The translations under genes were made by a program, and so were the position numbers. The notes beneath the pieces were generated by a model. The model saw nothing but the letters and a program-made list of their open reading frames with translations, did no database searches and was not told the DNA's origin. From Gigaspora rosea (taxonomy: Eukaryota > Glomeromycota > Glomeromycetes > Diversisporales > Gigasporaceae), in contig QKWP01000416.1 in assembly GCA_003550325.1 (NCBI GenBank), positions 100,601-164,600 on the forward strand: DNA of 64,000 nucleotides, in the 5' to 3' direction. Shown here piece after piece: positions 11,626 to 24,559 of this stretch (the stretch's first letter is position 1; every line of letters starts with the position of its first letter).

Positions 11626-12315
11626 TCTAGCTTTGTATCTGAATTATTTTTAATATAATATCATATGTAATTTGAAATTTTTTTGGTTTATATAACACGC
11701 CCGGAACCAAAAATTGAAAATATAAATATGTATATTTTTTTAATTAGCCAATAGAAACACAAATTATCTTCCCCAGAAAGTTTTCAGGTAGGGCGTTTGG
11801 TAATTGGCAGAGTTTATTGAGTTTCTACTACGTTCAAATTATGAAGCCAAACAATAGATTTATAAATTGTTAAACCGTGAGTGTTATGGGCTACGCATTA
11901 TAAATACTTTAACACGATTTATTTTACCCGAACTACGACACATATACGTATTATATATCAAACTACCTCTAATATGTAGTATAATAAGTACGATGGTGTG
12001 GTTTAATTACAGTAGTATAGACTATGGAGTAGTAACATGTTGGATGTAACGTGTTTTCAGTAAAATTTAATGGTTGAAAAATATAATAAAATTACATTAG
12101 TATTAAAAATGCTTTACTTTTATTATTAATTATCAGTTATAAATCCATTTTTTTCGCATATTTCGCGTATCGAAAGAAGTTTTAATTGATTTGATTGGTA
12201 ATCACGTTTGGATCTACATCAATTAGCCAATCACACAAATGTTATAACCCGTGATTTTCCATAAAAATGCCTATGCTCAACATTGACTCGTTGAAATTTG
12301 TAAAACGCGTCGAAA
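11626..12315. other. Intergenic spacer, methyltransferase to condensin gene
   Basis: It presumably holds the 3' region of the methyltransferase gene and the promoter of the condensin gene. A short open frame at 11867-12049 has no recognisable features. No repeat with clear ends was seen. Confidence 0.5.
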
Positions 12316-15300
12316 ATGTCTGTTCAAGAAATTCAAGAAAATCCTATAGTTACGTTATCAGCTACTATTCCACCAATTTTTCAGGACTGTCAAAAATCTA
12401 CAGGCAATCACCGGAGAAATGCTATAGCTCTTCGAAAAGTGCAAATGAAATGTTCCTCATATAGGTCTTCAAATCTTGAATCGTCTAATGATCAATTAGA
12501 TAACGAACGTAATCAAATAGCAAACGAACAGGCTTTTAATAACGAATTTATCAGAAATTTGTATAAAATTTTACCAATAAAAAGAGTACAACCATATTCT
12601 GAGCGTGTGATAAAATTCGTAGCGTGTTTTGTTGCTTATAGTTGTGAAAAAGGTTTATATCTTTGAGAAATGCGTGATATTATAAAAAAAGAATGCCATT
12701 TATTAATTAATTTAATTTCATATCAGATGAGGAACTTTTAAACAATCAAAATGACAATACTACCGTTTATAAAGATACATTATCTTTACGATTTACTGAA
12801 TGGCTTATCGAATCATTGAAGCCCAAGATAAAAACGTAAGACTACGTGTTTGCCATTTATTAGCACATCTCCTTGATTGTTTGGAATCAATTGAGTAAGT
12901 TAAATAAGCCAAATTTATATGTTTATTATTATATATAATAATATTTTGACATTATTTCCATTACATTTAAGCGATTATCTATATGGCTGTCTGAAAGTTG
13001 AGCTGACTAAACGCTTATCTGATATCGAAGCCGGTGTACGCGCAAAAGCAGTCCTTGCGTGTTCAAAGTTACAAGTATGTTCACTGAGTTAATATTTGAT
13101 AATATCTGTGCTAATATTTTACTATATATTGGTAAACAAGGGTGATGATGATGATGGAAAATATGTAATTGAACAATTCATTGGAATGTTACGTAATGAC
13201 CCAAGCGCGTAATATAAATAAAATTTTCTTTTATGATACTGTATATTGAATAACTAACAATACCCGGCTATTAAAATGTATGCTTATTTGAAATTTCAGC
13301 GAAGTTAGACGTGTCGTTATATATAATATTGAATATAATGAAGAAACTTTAGCTCATATATTGCAACGTGCACGGGATGTCGATCCAATAAATCGTCGAT
13401 GTGTTTTTATGAAAATAGCTGAAGAAATTAATGATTTTCGTGTTTTATCTATCGAAGATCGTGAAAAATTATTAAGCTGGGGTCTTACAGACAGGTTATT
13501 TTTATATTCTAGTTCTAATCAATTATACAAAATAGTTACACACAATAATGGTTTTATTACTGTTATTGCACGATACAGTGACCCTAATGTGAAAGAAGCA
13601 TGCGTAAGAATGCTCTCAACGAGTTGGATTCAACATGCGAACGACGATTTGTTGGAGGTACTATAAAATCATAAGCTGCTTTACTAATAAGGATGTTTAG
13701 TATAAATAGTTAATGTCTTTTTTTTTATTTATTAGTTGCTTGACCAGTTAGATGTTGTGAGAAGTAATATTGCCCAAGAAGCTCTTATATCAATATTCAA
13801 TGCGCGCCCAGATATAGTGCAAATGTTAAATTTTGATGGTAATTTTATTTAAGGTTATATATTTTATCAGAAAGTGTTGATCTTGATTATTTTTATTTCA
13901 CTACTTTAGATATATTTTGGGAAAATTTAACTGCCGAGGGAAGCTTTCTCGTACGCGTCTTCTGCGAATATAACAAAGAAGTTTGAATGCTATTATATTA
14001 TTTTGCTTATTATTTCTTTATTTATTTATTCCTCAATTCATTGAATTGTAGGACGAAGGGAAGCTCGACGAGATATTGCCAGAAGTGACACGACTTGCTT
14101 TTTATATTCAGAAATATAATAATTTCATGAATCAAGCATCAGACGAGGAGCAAGTAAACTTATCATTTNCTTATATCAATATTCAATGCGCGCCCAGATA
14201 TAGTGCAAATGTTAAATTTTGATGGTAATTTTATTTAAGGTTATATTTTATCAGAAAGTGTTGATCTTGATTATTTTTATTTCACTACTTTAGATAAATT
14301 TTGGGAAACTTTAACTGCCAAGGAAAGTTTTCTCGTACGCGTCTTCTGCGAATATAACGAAGAGGTCTGAATGCTATTATATTATTTTGCTTATTATTTC
14401 TTTATTTATTTATTCCTCAATTCATTGAAATGTAGGACGAAGGGAAGCTCGACGAGATATTGCCAGAAGTGACACGACTTGTTTTTTATATTAATAAATA
14501 TAATAATTTAATGATTCAAGCATCAGACGAGGAGCAAGCAAACTTAGCATTTATTGTTGGTCAATTGTTTTTGTTAGCCAAATTATCAGACTACGGAGAT
14601 GAATTTGGAAGAAGAGAAATGGATCTCCTTCTACGTAAGCCTTTTTTTCGGTATATTTATAATAGTTGATCAATATTAATTCGTGTTTTGTCATTTAGGT
14701 GAAATGCTTATGTCATCTAATATTCTGGAGAGTCATATTGAAAGCATTGTGGAAATAGAGAAAAAATTTTCCATTAATGAACGAGATTTCACACGGTATG
14801 TATCAAAATGTTTTCGGTGCCATTGAAATACTGACAATCATTATAAAATTCTAGTTCTATGATTAAAATAATTACTGCTATTCACAAAGGCATAGATGAG
14901 GTAAATGTTTTAGGATGATTATGACCTATCAGCGAACATGTCTCGTCTCAGTATTAACATTTCTTCTATGAAGATGCCCGTTTTATCTACTGATCTCATA
15001 CCAACCGAGAAAAGGGTTTCAAATTCTTCTACGAGTATAGATGATAACATCCTCAATGAAATGAATGTTATATTGGTGAATTTGAAATGCCTGCATATAA
15101 TACGTTGCATGCTTGAAAAAATTTCAGAGGTTTGTCACAATTCTATACCTTATTTTTTGTTCTAATGATTATAATATAATTCATATCCAAAAATTGTTTA
15201 GAATTTACGTGATAACCCATCGATATATGGGCTTATGAACGAAATTATTATACCGAATATACAAAGTCATGAACCAGAGCTGCGAGAATTAGGCATACAA

Positions 15301-16733
15301 TGTCTAGGTTTATGTTGCTTACTTGATCAAGTAGGTATAAATATCGTATTGATTTCATAAAAACATTATATTAATTAATATATATTTAAGCCTTTGGCGG
15401 TAGAAAATTATAATTTATTTATGCATTGTTTACGCCATGGGCATCCGGAACTACAACATATATCCTTAATGGTAATAACAATTTTAGCAAATTTTTTTTT
15501 TTTTTAAATCAAATTTTAAAGTTGCTTATTATAAAATTTACAGGTAATGTCGGACATTCTTATGGTATATGGATTTTCAACAATAGTTTCAAGTACTCAA
15601 CAGGTAAGATAAAATAAATTTTTAATATTGATCAATTTTATATTAAAATCTCTTTTCTTTTTGTTTTAGGGTAATGAGATCATTGGTTTACTACAAAAAT
15701 GCTTAACGAACGAAAATGAACAACTGCAAGCTATCGCAGTTGTAGGAATTTCTAAGTTAATGCTTTCTAAAATGTTACGTGACAAACATGTAATGAATTT
15801 ACATTATCTTATGTTTTTATAAATCTCGGCAGATGAATTTAACATTTTTATTTATGCAGGTCCTAAAAGAACTTGTTTTGTTATACTTTGATAGCAATAC
15901 GGCATCAAATCTTTGTTTGAGACAATGTTTAAGTTATTTCTTACCAGTATTTTGTCATTCTTCGTTTGAGAATCAAACTTTAATGCAAGAGGTACTTCAA
16001 AAACATACTATGATGTGCATTAAATCAATTTAGCATTCTATTGAGACTTATTATTACACTTTAATTGCTAGATATTCCTCCCAACCCTCATCGAATTATT
16101 GAAAAAATACAAAAATGTTGAGATTGCACAACAATTGGTGGATTGGACTAATCCATTCAAAGTTGTGTGAGTATATCACACAATTCTAAATGATGCATGA
16201 ACTTCTTTTTTATATTAATAACAAAAATTGTTACAAAGTAAATTAGAGCAGACTGAAGAGACAATTGATTATGGGTCACATGCAGAACTTGCAATCTCTG
16301 TTATAAGGGAGCTTTTCTCCGAAACTGACAGTAAGTGTTAAGCAACGTCCGAAACATTTTTAAAATAAATAATTTATTAAAACTTTATCCCGGCAGAGGA
16401 TATCATGAAATTACTCTGCCAAATTCTAAATAAATTCCAGATCAATAAGTCTGCTGGTGTTGTGCGGTTTAAGAAACTTACCTTTCTTGTTGCCAATTTG
16501 AAATCAGTAAATTTCGTCATATAATTTCTATTAATAACGTAACGAAATGTTTTATGACGACTTATTTAAGATTTAATTTTTAGAAGCATCCTTTGATAGA
16601 CTCAATGGCCAGAGATCTATTAAATAAATTCGAAAAAAATGCTTTATTCAGGCATTTTGACGATGCACCTGACGCTTTGGACAATAACGAACTTAAGCAA
16701 TTAAAGGAAGTTTTTGAATTTGTTGAACTTTGA
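12316..16733 (+). CDS. Condensin complex subunit 3 (CAP-G/Ycg1/Cnd3), multi-exon
   Basis: HEAT-repeat subunit of condensin, which compacts mitotic chromosomes with SMC2, SMC4, CAP-D and CAP-H. Exons begin 12316-12652, 12727-12894, 12972-13074, 13141-13208, 13300-13494, 13579-13657 and 13736-13838, and continue with GT-AG introns to the stop at 16731-16733. Recognisable segments are the N-terminal FQDCQKSTGNHRRN, the HEAT helices LRVCHLLAHLLDCL and GVRAKAVLACSKLQ, DPNVKEACVRMLSTSW, and the Cnd3 C-terminal region (ELRELGIQCLGLCCLLDQ, GNEIIGLLQKCLTNEN). Three defects prevent a clean model. An exon-triplet repeat flanks the N at 14169. A one-base frameshift lies in exon 2 near 12820 (a base seems missing before GAAGCCCAAGAT). 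A second lies near 14912 (one base too many before GATGATTATGAC). They may be assembly or sequence errors; decay is the alternative. Confidence 0.85.
13784..14552. repeat. Duplicated condensin exons joined by N (14169)
   Basis: Positions 13784-14168 (three exons plus introns) are repeated at 14170-14552, immediately after the single N. The copies differ at scattered bases and several encoded residues (for example LAFYIQKYNNF against LVFYINKYNNL). Only the second copy reads on into the downstream exons. This looks like two overlapping but diverged contigs or haplotypes laid end to end, not a real exon duplication. Confidence 0.75.
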
Positions 16734-17702
16734 AGGTTATTATTCATTTACCCTAAAGTTCATTATTTTAAAATTTGAGTTAACGATGGTATAAATTGTA
16801 TTTTATTAGAACTTCCATCAAGAGCTTGAGCAATTAAAGGAATGTTCCAGCGTTCTTAGAATAGTAATAAATTTTTTTTAATAATCTAATTAAAACAACA
16901 TAGCAGTCATAGGACATGTCCCCTTAAAATAGCCTTGAAATAAGTTTACATCGTATTTTTTACATCGTATAGAAAACAGAAAGTAGTACACTTTTTTTAT
17001 TCGGAATGGATCTTAGTACAACTTTCCTATTTTGCTTTTTTTTTATTTATTATTTTAATTAATAAAATATAAATATCTTTTATTTTTATTGTAAAATCTT
17101 GATTTTTTCTTGATGATTTTCAAAACACTTGCAACGTTTATTCTTTATTGGTGGGATCTACTGCCCTCGCGTTTTTAAATTACTATTTTATTATATTACT
17201 CGAAAATATCGATTTTATCTATCTATTATTCTCTATTTACTATTAGCTATTCTCTCTTATAGAGTAACGCCACCCGCCTACCCTACGAATCAATGCTCTA
17301 TATATACTAAAAAAAAAAAAAATAAAAAAATAAAAAAAATTCGTGCAACGTTATCTTTGTTATACGTGGAATATACGCGGAAAATGTAATCTTACTAAAT
17401 TTAGAATCAAACAGAGTGCGAATTCTCTAAACTGGACGATTTCGACTTATTTCAGAAACTTGATTTTACAATTGTGACTATAATATCGTTTCTTTAAACT
17501 TCGTAGGACATTCGTCTAATTAACTAATGTGAATCAATTGCAAGATTTAAGGCACTTTTCGGGAATGTAACGTTTCACTATTAAAAAAATCTCTGCAAAA
17601 GTCTTTTTTGCCTTGACAAAATGTGTGTATTCACTATGTAAAAAAATAATCTGTAAATCAGTATCCACATGGACTTCGCTTAAAAACGAAGATTTTGTTA
17701 TT
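16734..17702. other. 3' flank of the condensin gene and spacer
   Basis: AT-rich sequence after the condensin stop, with A/T homopolymer runs near 17310-17340. No coding exon or bounded repeat was recognised. Confidence 0.5.
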
Positions 17703-18011
17703 GTCCGGAGCATAGCGGAGGACGGTCTATGGCAGTGTTGTTAATTTTGGCTTCCAGTGGGAATTTCTAGCCTTCCAGTGGAAATTTATAATAGTAAAAG
17801 TTCCAGTGGCACTATTAATTTGCTTCCAGTGGACTTCCAGTGGACTTCCAGTAGCTTCCAGTCAACAACACTGATCTATGGTGTAATGATAGACCAGATT
17901 TTGTGTGTGATCTTGTCCGCATCTATTTTTAGATCAGATGATCATCAATTTATTTAATTCATCGATTCTCTTTTTAGCTAATAGGCAAAAATAAATTCCT
18001 AGCTCCGGACA
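17703..18011. mobile_element. TIR fragment with TGTCCGGAGC ends, hosting a nested MITE
   Basis: TGTCCGGAGCATAG at the left is matched by GCTCCGGACA at the right, about 300 bp apart. A hAT-like MITE (17733-17873) sits inside. The inverted match is only about 10-12 bases and the target site is unclear, so this outer element is tentative. Confidence 0.4.
17733..17873. mobile_element. hAT-like MITE built of TTCCAGTGG repeats, 8-bp TSD
   Basis: The ends are CAGTGTTGTT and AACAACACTG, a hAT-type CAGTG terminus. The flanking 8-mers are GTCTATGG (17725-17732) and ATCTATGG (17874-17881), identical at 7 of 8 positions. The 141-bp body is mostly TTCCAGTGG-type words. A decayed relative with (C/T)CCAGTG words and a CAACAATACTG right end lies at 37420-37533. 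Confidence 0.8.
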
Positions 18012-18399
18012 TTAACAGTGTCTGTTTTTCTAGTTTATTACTATTATTATCAGTATTACAGATTAGCTATATATACGAAGATTTATTTAGTTAAGATATT
18101 TCTAATTTATAATATATTTTAGAGTTAAAACATCTCTAGCAAAGGCAGTAATAATTAAAACATGATTTCTACTTAATTATATAATAAATATAATTAATAA
18201 ATTAATAAAAATAATTAAAGTTTTGTGAATTCTTTAAATTATGTAATTTGATTGGCTAGTAATTGGCCAATTATCGTGAAAAATCACAGGCATATCTATA
18301 AAAATTAGCCAATTAGATGAATATCTTTCTATGAGTTAATATCCCATATTGGCAAATTTGAATTACAAGAATACTTAGTAAAAATATTAATAATTTAAG

Positions 18400-18745
18400 C
18401 TACATAGTTTTAGTACTGTTTTAGTTGGCTGGCTTAGCTAGCTGACTAAATCATTGACTAAATGGCTGGCTAACAGCTAACTTTTGGGTTATTGGCCCGT
18501 ATTTATTTTTTTTAGTTAGCTTTTAGCCATGCTAGCCAACTGATCAAATATATCGGCTGGCTTATCCAGCTAAGCCAGCCGATATAGTGTGATCAGCTAG
18601 CTAATGCAGCTAAAAATCAGACTAAAAACTAAAGAATCAGATAAATTCCAAAAAGGAAATAAATATAGGCCAAATAACCCGAAATATTCTGGATGCTAAC
18701 CAAAAGTTAACCGTTGCCATTAGCCAGCTAACTAAAACCATGTGG
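18400..18745. mobile_element. AGCCAGC/GCTGGCT palindromic element
   Basis: Two arms, centred near 18573 (TGGCTTATCCAGCTAAGCCA), contain ordered inverted blocks: GTTTTAGTTGGCTGGC against GCCAGCTAACTAAAAC, and GGTTATTGGCC against GGCCAAATAACC. The GGCTGGCT/AGCCAGCC words also mark the duplicated elements at 43.7-48.1 kb. Non-coding; possibly a hAT-like foldback derivative. Confidence 0.6.
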
Positions 18746-18842
18746 TTTAAATCACCTGTAAGCATCTATATAATCATGTGGTACTCTTATTAAATAAAAC
18801 AGGTTTTCTTATCAAAACCTATTGTTATAATAAAATAAATAA

Positions 18843-20734
18843 CATATGCTCCGATTTTTGGAATGCATGCAGATCGGTGACACACCCCAAAATTTTACCT
18901 GTTACACAAATGAGGTGTGTCAATTAGTTGACATCTAATCTTAACCAATCATGAGCACAGGCCTTTTTGATTTTTAACATTTTTAACCTACCTTAAGAGT
19001 AACCCGGGGTTATACCTGACGTACTAAAGTTAAATATAAACAAAAAAAAAACTTGTGCTATCATAAGTTATGTGCTAATACAAAATTTTTTATCAAAAAT
19101 TTTTTTTATATTTAAAACTTGGATTAGAAAGGTGCAACAATCTTGGATTTGAAGGTAGAAGAACATTAACGGATGCACTTTACGAATACGAACTTGGATC
19201 AAATAGTGAAAAAGCATGAGCAGCAACAATTTGCAAGATATTTCGCTCACTTCTTTGGATCTTGAAGAATGAAGCACTTTGCAAGAGCAAAAAATATGTA
19301 CTCATTTAATTTTCTTGTAGGATCATTGATTTACATATATATATATTTTTTATTACTGTATTAGTATATCTAACTGTTACTTTTTTTTATACAGCGTCAA
19401 TTTCTTTTGTACCTTTTCTTCTTTCCATGTTGTTATTCGTTTTATTAGCATTCTTCGATATCATCGCTCTTTGATATTGTCGTTCGTTGGCATCGTCATT
19501 TTTTGGTGTTATTGCTCTTCAGTGTCATTGGTTTTGTTTCGGTGTCTTAGAATATAACTAGAATATTGTATATATTAATTGCAAGTTAGGGTTAGTAGCA
19601 CAGGTTAGAGTTATAGTAGCATAAGATTAGCGTAAGAGCTAGAAGAGGGTAGCGCAGAATTAGTATGATAGTTTGGGTTAGGGTAGTGCAGAATTAATGT
19701 AAGAGTTAAGCTAGAGGGGTTAGGTTAGTATTGGGCGAAAAGATAAATTAATACATTTAGATGTTTGTATGTACTATATCTTACAGTTTGAAAATAAATA
19801 TAAAAAAATTTATATCGGTATATAATAACTTAAATATTATTAAAAATAAATATGAAATTGTTTTACAATTTTATTGGCCAATATATAGCTAGGAAATTTT
19901 TTCTTGAACAATTATTATACATACTATAAAACCTAAATCTAACAAAACCATTTTTTATAGTTATTACATATACGGTACTAAATCAATGAAGTCAATAGAA
20001 TCAAATTTGAAAAAATAATTAACAGTATACTATTTAAAGGAAAGTACATAATGCAATACGAACAACATTTCAACAAACGGCATTATAGTTAGCACCTTAA
20101 AATTTCAGTTACTATATATGATGAACTCTACAATTTCTCCCTTCTTTCACTTTTTGAAAGTCCAAGATCAGTAATATATAAGTTATAAAAGCAAGAGATT
20201 GAAATTTTTTTTTATTATATAAAATTTCTGTGAACGAGTTCCTGCAAATGAATCAACTCAAGATTACGGCATTACAGAAATACTTAGGTTAATAAATATC
20301 ATAAACCAAAAAAAAATAGCACGAATAAAATGAAATAGTAATATTTATAAACTTGAATACTTGCAGGCTTTGTATACGTGCATTTATGTACAACTTATTT
20401 ACACATCGTTATACTTTTTCAATTATTCCATTTCGTGTACAACTATTTATAAAATAAATTAATTATTAGTACATTATATAGAACATTAACCAACTTTTTT
20501 TCAAATTTACTTAAGTAAATACAAAAAAGAGCAAATTGGTTTTGAGGACGGGAAATTGGTTTGACGGGTTTATACATATAAAATTTTTGGTTTGAAATTT
20601 TGAATTAAAATAATTTAGGGGTCAGCTGATTAATAATTTAGGGTGAAAAATGATCAGCTGATTAATAATTTGGGGTGCAAAATAATCAATTTAGAATATT
20701 AAAAAAGGTCCAATTCCAAAAATCAGAGCATATG
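18843..20734. mobile_element. Candidate 1.9-kb element sharing ends with the 9672 palindrome
   Basis: The left end CATATGCTCCGATTTTTGG and the reversed right end CATATGCTCTGATTTTTGG differ by one base and match the termini of the element at 9672-10086. The interior has a GACACACC/GGTGTGTC inverted pair near the left end, an imperfect GTC/ATC-rich tandem array (19435-19555), degenerate TTAGGG-like words (19580-19735) and a duplicated TCAGCTGATTAATAATTT unit near the right end. No transposase frame is visible, so it would be non-autonomous. Confidence 0.5.
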
Positions 20735-21491
20735 ATCAGCAGTTAATGCTTGCCATTTTTTTGTATAAATAGATACACTATTATTAAAAACAAACTAAAA
20801 ATTAGTATGTGTAAAAAAAAAAAAATTAAAATAATTGACTTATATTTTTTCATTTAAATCACTTCTACCACTTTGCTTGATTTGAATAGTTTTAATTAGT
20901 TTTTTCTTGTCTCCTGTAAAAATAAAAAAAGCAATTAGAATTAAAGTGAAATGAGATAAAGAAAAAAAACATCTGCATTTTGGCTTCATAGGCAAAACGA
21001 GTTTTTATCTTTTCAAATTAATAATTGTAATCAGTTACCTATTAATTACAATTTAATCAATTAATATAAACTTCAAACACGATACAAACATACTGATCCT
21101 TATTAACGTTAATAGTTGAGTCATGCTTCAAAACCACAATTACGGAAACTGGTAGAAATCCTCCCTCTCTTTTACTATTTTCTAATTAAAAATTTCATCT
21201 AATTTTAAAAATTACAAAAAGAAAAAAATCAGATAATCACAACAACTCAGTAATAACATAAATATTCATTCCTTTTTAGTATAAATTACATTTCTTAAAA
21301 ACAAACATCATTATCACCTTGACAAAAATTAAAAAAAAGATTTACACGATTAAAAAAAAGTGTTACTCTAAAATAAATAAATAAATATTTAAAAAAATAT
21401 AATAATGTATTCAATGATACAGTATTATTTTTTTTTTCAAAAAAAATTTTTAACTCAATGCCTGTGAAAATATCGACACTTTGTTATATTC
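20735..21491. other. Gene-free spacer
   Basis: AT-rich with T- and A-runs. It may contain the decayed 5' part of the pseudogene that becomes recognisable at about 21492. No start codon or upstream exon could be supported. Confidence 0.4.
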
Positions 21492-21881
21492 ATGATTGTT
21501 TGGATCGAATTGCTCAAAATTTTTTTAAAGGAAATAATTGCAATAGTAAAATCAGAAAGTAATGACCCTACAAAAGTTCTTTTTTTAAAAATTAAAGCTT
21601 TTATACTCGTTGATAAAGAAGTCGAACACTATATTGGCCAATTTAAAATTGGTAATGTAGTTTATATTAGAGAAAAATTTATAGTCTATGAATCTTACTA
21701 CATGGTTTGTTATATTAGAGTAATATTTAGCCTGTGAAATATGATAAATATAAAAAATATAAACTAATAAATTTTATCTTCTTATACTACAAGGTTACTG
21801 CTACTTTGATTAAAGTTACTAATTTGGAGTTTGATGATATGCCTGCGATAGATGTCAGTATAATGATCACAGGTCAAACTA

Positions 21882-22955
21882 CGTGGGGTGATTGAAAAGT
21901 TTTGAACTTAGATCAATATCTTAATCATTTTTAAAGATACAATTTTAAAATTAATATATATAAATATAGTGGTTTGATAATTCTGTAAAAAAAATTTTGT
22001 TAAGGGCAGTGTCATTAATCACCTGATTATTTTTTATCAGAGGCCTACCCCCCTCCCTCTTCCTTAATATACATATAGTCAGGTTCTTATATATAATTTC
22101 AACTTTTTTTTACCCCCTCCCCCCCTAAAAAATCACATGATTTTTGTTACTCCCCTAAGTTTTAATCAGATAGTTATTAAAAAAATTAGATTTTAAATTT
22201 ATTAACTTGAGCAATTGGAAATAATTAAAATAAAAATTTAAATTAAATTTATTTATTAAAAAATTTTTATATGATAAAAAAATTTATATATTTAAAATAA
22301 TAATTTGTATTTGTATAATTAAAATTTATATAAATAAAATTTTTTTTATAATTATTTAAAAATTTTTAATATATATTAAAAATCTATGTATATCTTACTA
22401 TATATAGAAATTTATTTACTAAATTTGATAGATAAAATTTACTAATATAAGAATTTTTAATTTTTTTAATTTTAAATAAATTTCAATAATTTTATTTAAA
22501 AATATAATAGTTGTAAAAGATAATTATTAAAAAAAAAATTATTATTTTTTATAAAATTTGTAAAATATTAAAACTTAAAATATATATAGCTTCGCAAAAT
22601 AAAAAATTTTTTAAATCTAAAATTTTTTAAATTTTAACATTTTAACTTAAAAATAAATGATGTATTTAAAAACTATATAACTGAAATTATTATTATTTAA
22701 ATTTTCAAAGAAATTTGTTTAAAATTTTTATTTTTTTAATATTTTTAAACTAATTTTTATATATAAAAAGTTTATAATAGTTTTTATATACATAATTAAA
22801 AATTTAATATTTTAAAAACTATCTGATAAAAATGGCCAAAAATTTTTTTATAGAATTATCATAACCACTATATTTATATATATTAATTTCAAAATGATAT
22901 CTTTAAAACTGATTGAGATATTGATCTAAGTGCAAAACTTTTCAATCACCTCATG
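21882..22955. mobile_element. Mariner-like non-autonomous element with ~115-bp TIRs
   Basis: The left end CGTGGGGTGATTGAAAAGTT pairs with the reversed right end CATGAGGTGATTGAAAAGTT. Similarity continues for about 115 bases in inverted orientation, including TTAGATCAATATCT and ATATAAATATAGTGG. TA flanks both ends (21880-21881, 22956-22957). The interior is extremely AT-rich with no transposase. A 152-bp Harbinger-like MITE (22004-22155) has inserted just inside the left TIR. It interrupts a pseudogene. Confidence 0.8.
22004..22155. mobile_element. Harbinger-like MITE copy 1 (TAA target)
   Basis: It begins GGGCAGTGTCATTAATCACC and ends TTTTTGTTACTCCCC, with TAA on both sides (22001-22003, 22156-22158). 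AATCACCTGATT near the left pairs with AATCACATGATT near the right. C-rich and T-rich tracts fill the interior. Copies 2 and 3 are at 34216-34363 (reversed) and 39037-39175. Confidence 0.85.
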
Positions 22956-24429
22956 TACACAAATTGCAAAAACCGTGGATGAAAACATAGTCCTTAATTT
23001 TTATGTCAAGGAACAAATTGGTGAAAAAGAACCAACTAACTTCTGAGTAGAAGTCAGACACAAAGTAAATAACACTTATCTCACAAATAGAACAAATTTC
23101 ATAAACCAAAAAATCTGCTCTACCACCATTCTCCTCATCGGCACCATGAACTACCTTCGTCCAATATCTGATTCTAATTAGGGTCCGTAATGGGCCGGGT
23201 CGGGCCAGGTTTTCATAAACCCAACAAAATATTTTTAAACTCGGCCCGGGCCAAAGCCCAATTAGAAAATTCAGTACATGGGTCGGGCCGGGCCATGACG
23301 GGCTTTGGGTAAGCCCAGCCCGGCCTGTAGCCCACATATACGTACCCAATTTTGTGTGACCAATGCAGATCATACGATCAATAACATGATAACTGATAAT
23401 CCAATGTACGTACAGTACCTTTTTTTTTAAATATATTTACTTTTGAATTATCTTTGTGGATAAAAAGTATTTTATTTAAATAGCGAATTGAAGTTTTACT
23501 TAATTAGGTGTATTTCATATTGGGTTACTTGATTTTATACTGGTTTAACATTTTATACCCAAAAACTTATTACTGTAAATTCTCAAAATAGCGGGCTATT
23601 TTGACTATGTGTGTTGAGTACGCCCATGGGCGTTATTTTGAATAAATAAGTTAATTTTTTGAATATAGAGTTTTTCAAAATAATACCCATGGATGATATT
23701 TTATAGAAAATATTCCTACAACGTTTGAATTACTAATGCATGCATACGTATATACAAGCGTACTAAGATCAAAAAGCCCAACAATTACTGAGTAGTATAG
23801 CCAAATATAACCAATAGTATTCAAGTGCTCTTTTTTTTAATGCCATAATCTGCCTACTTTTTTTATTTAATAAAAAAAATTACTAATAAATAGACAGGCT
23901 TTCCTCCACAATTCAAGTATATTATTTGATGTTTCCATCCGCACCTTTTGAACAAACTTTCTCAAGAAAAGCCACGAATATAACTTAGTTTACTTCAAAC
24001 TAATTAACTCTTCTTAGCTCGTTAAACTGATAGGAATTTCTGAAATAGAAAATGAATTTTTTAGTAAAATAAAAAAAAAATATAAACAAGACCATGCTAA
24101 TTTGCCAAAAGCCTGTATTCAATTCTAAAATATTGTTTGCCGCTTATCTGATACTTTCAAATTTTGCCCAAAGTTTATTCCTGTCTTTCCAAGAAAAATT
24201 TCTACTAAAAATGTAAAAAAAACGTTGAGGTTATATCCCTTATGATATAGACAAATAATTTGTCTTTTAATAAAACCAAGCTCTTGTTTGATTTTCGCTT
24301 CAGGCAACTTAACATAAAAGTTTAAATTACCGGTTACTTTATATAAAGACTAAAGGGACATTGCATAGTGAAATCTTAAATGATTATAAGTGCCTTCTAC
24401 GAAAACTCATTAAAACCCGAATACATATA

Positions 24430-24525
24430 CGTGACCTCCATAAATGCACTTTCTCTTATCTTTCTCTAAGTGCACGATGTTAGAGCTTTGGTCTCTATGG
24501 GTGAGTGCATTTAGAGATCCAACTG
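24430..24525. mobile_element. 96-bp pogo-like MITE
   Basis: CGTGACCTCCATAAATGCAC at the left is answered by GTGCATTTAGAGATCCAACTG at the right, with TA on both sides. The ends match the 187-529 MITE (ACCTCCATAAAT and ATTTATAGAGAT). It sits inside the hAT-like element. Confidence 0.6.
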
Positions 24526-24559
24526 TATAATTACGAATGCATGATGCATGTATGCTTTT

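Noticed and set aside
13784..14552. Genuine tandem exon duplication in the condensin gene
   Set aside because: The N sits exactly at the junction and only the second copy continues into downstream exons; an assembly join is simpler.
17129..17389. 86-codon frame after the condensin gene
   Set aside because: Its second half is encoded by A-runs and its first half lacks any recognisable motif; probably chance.
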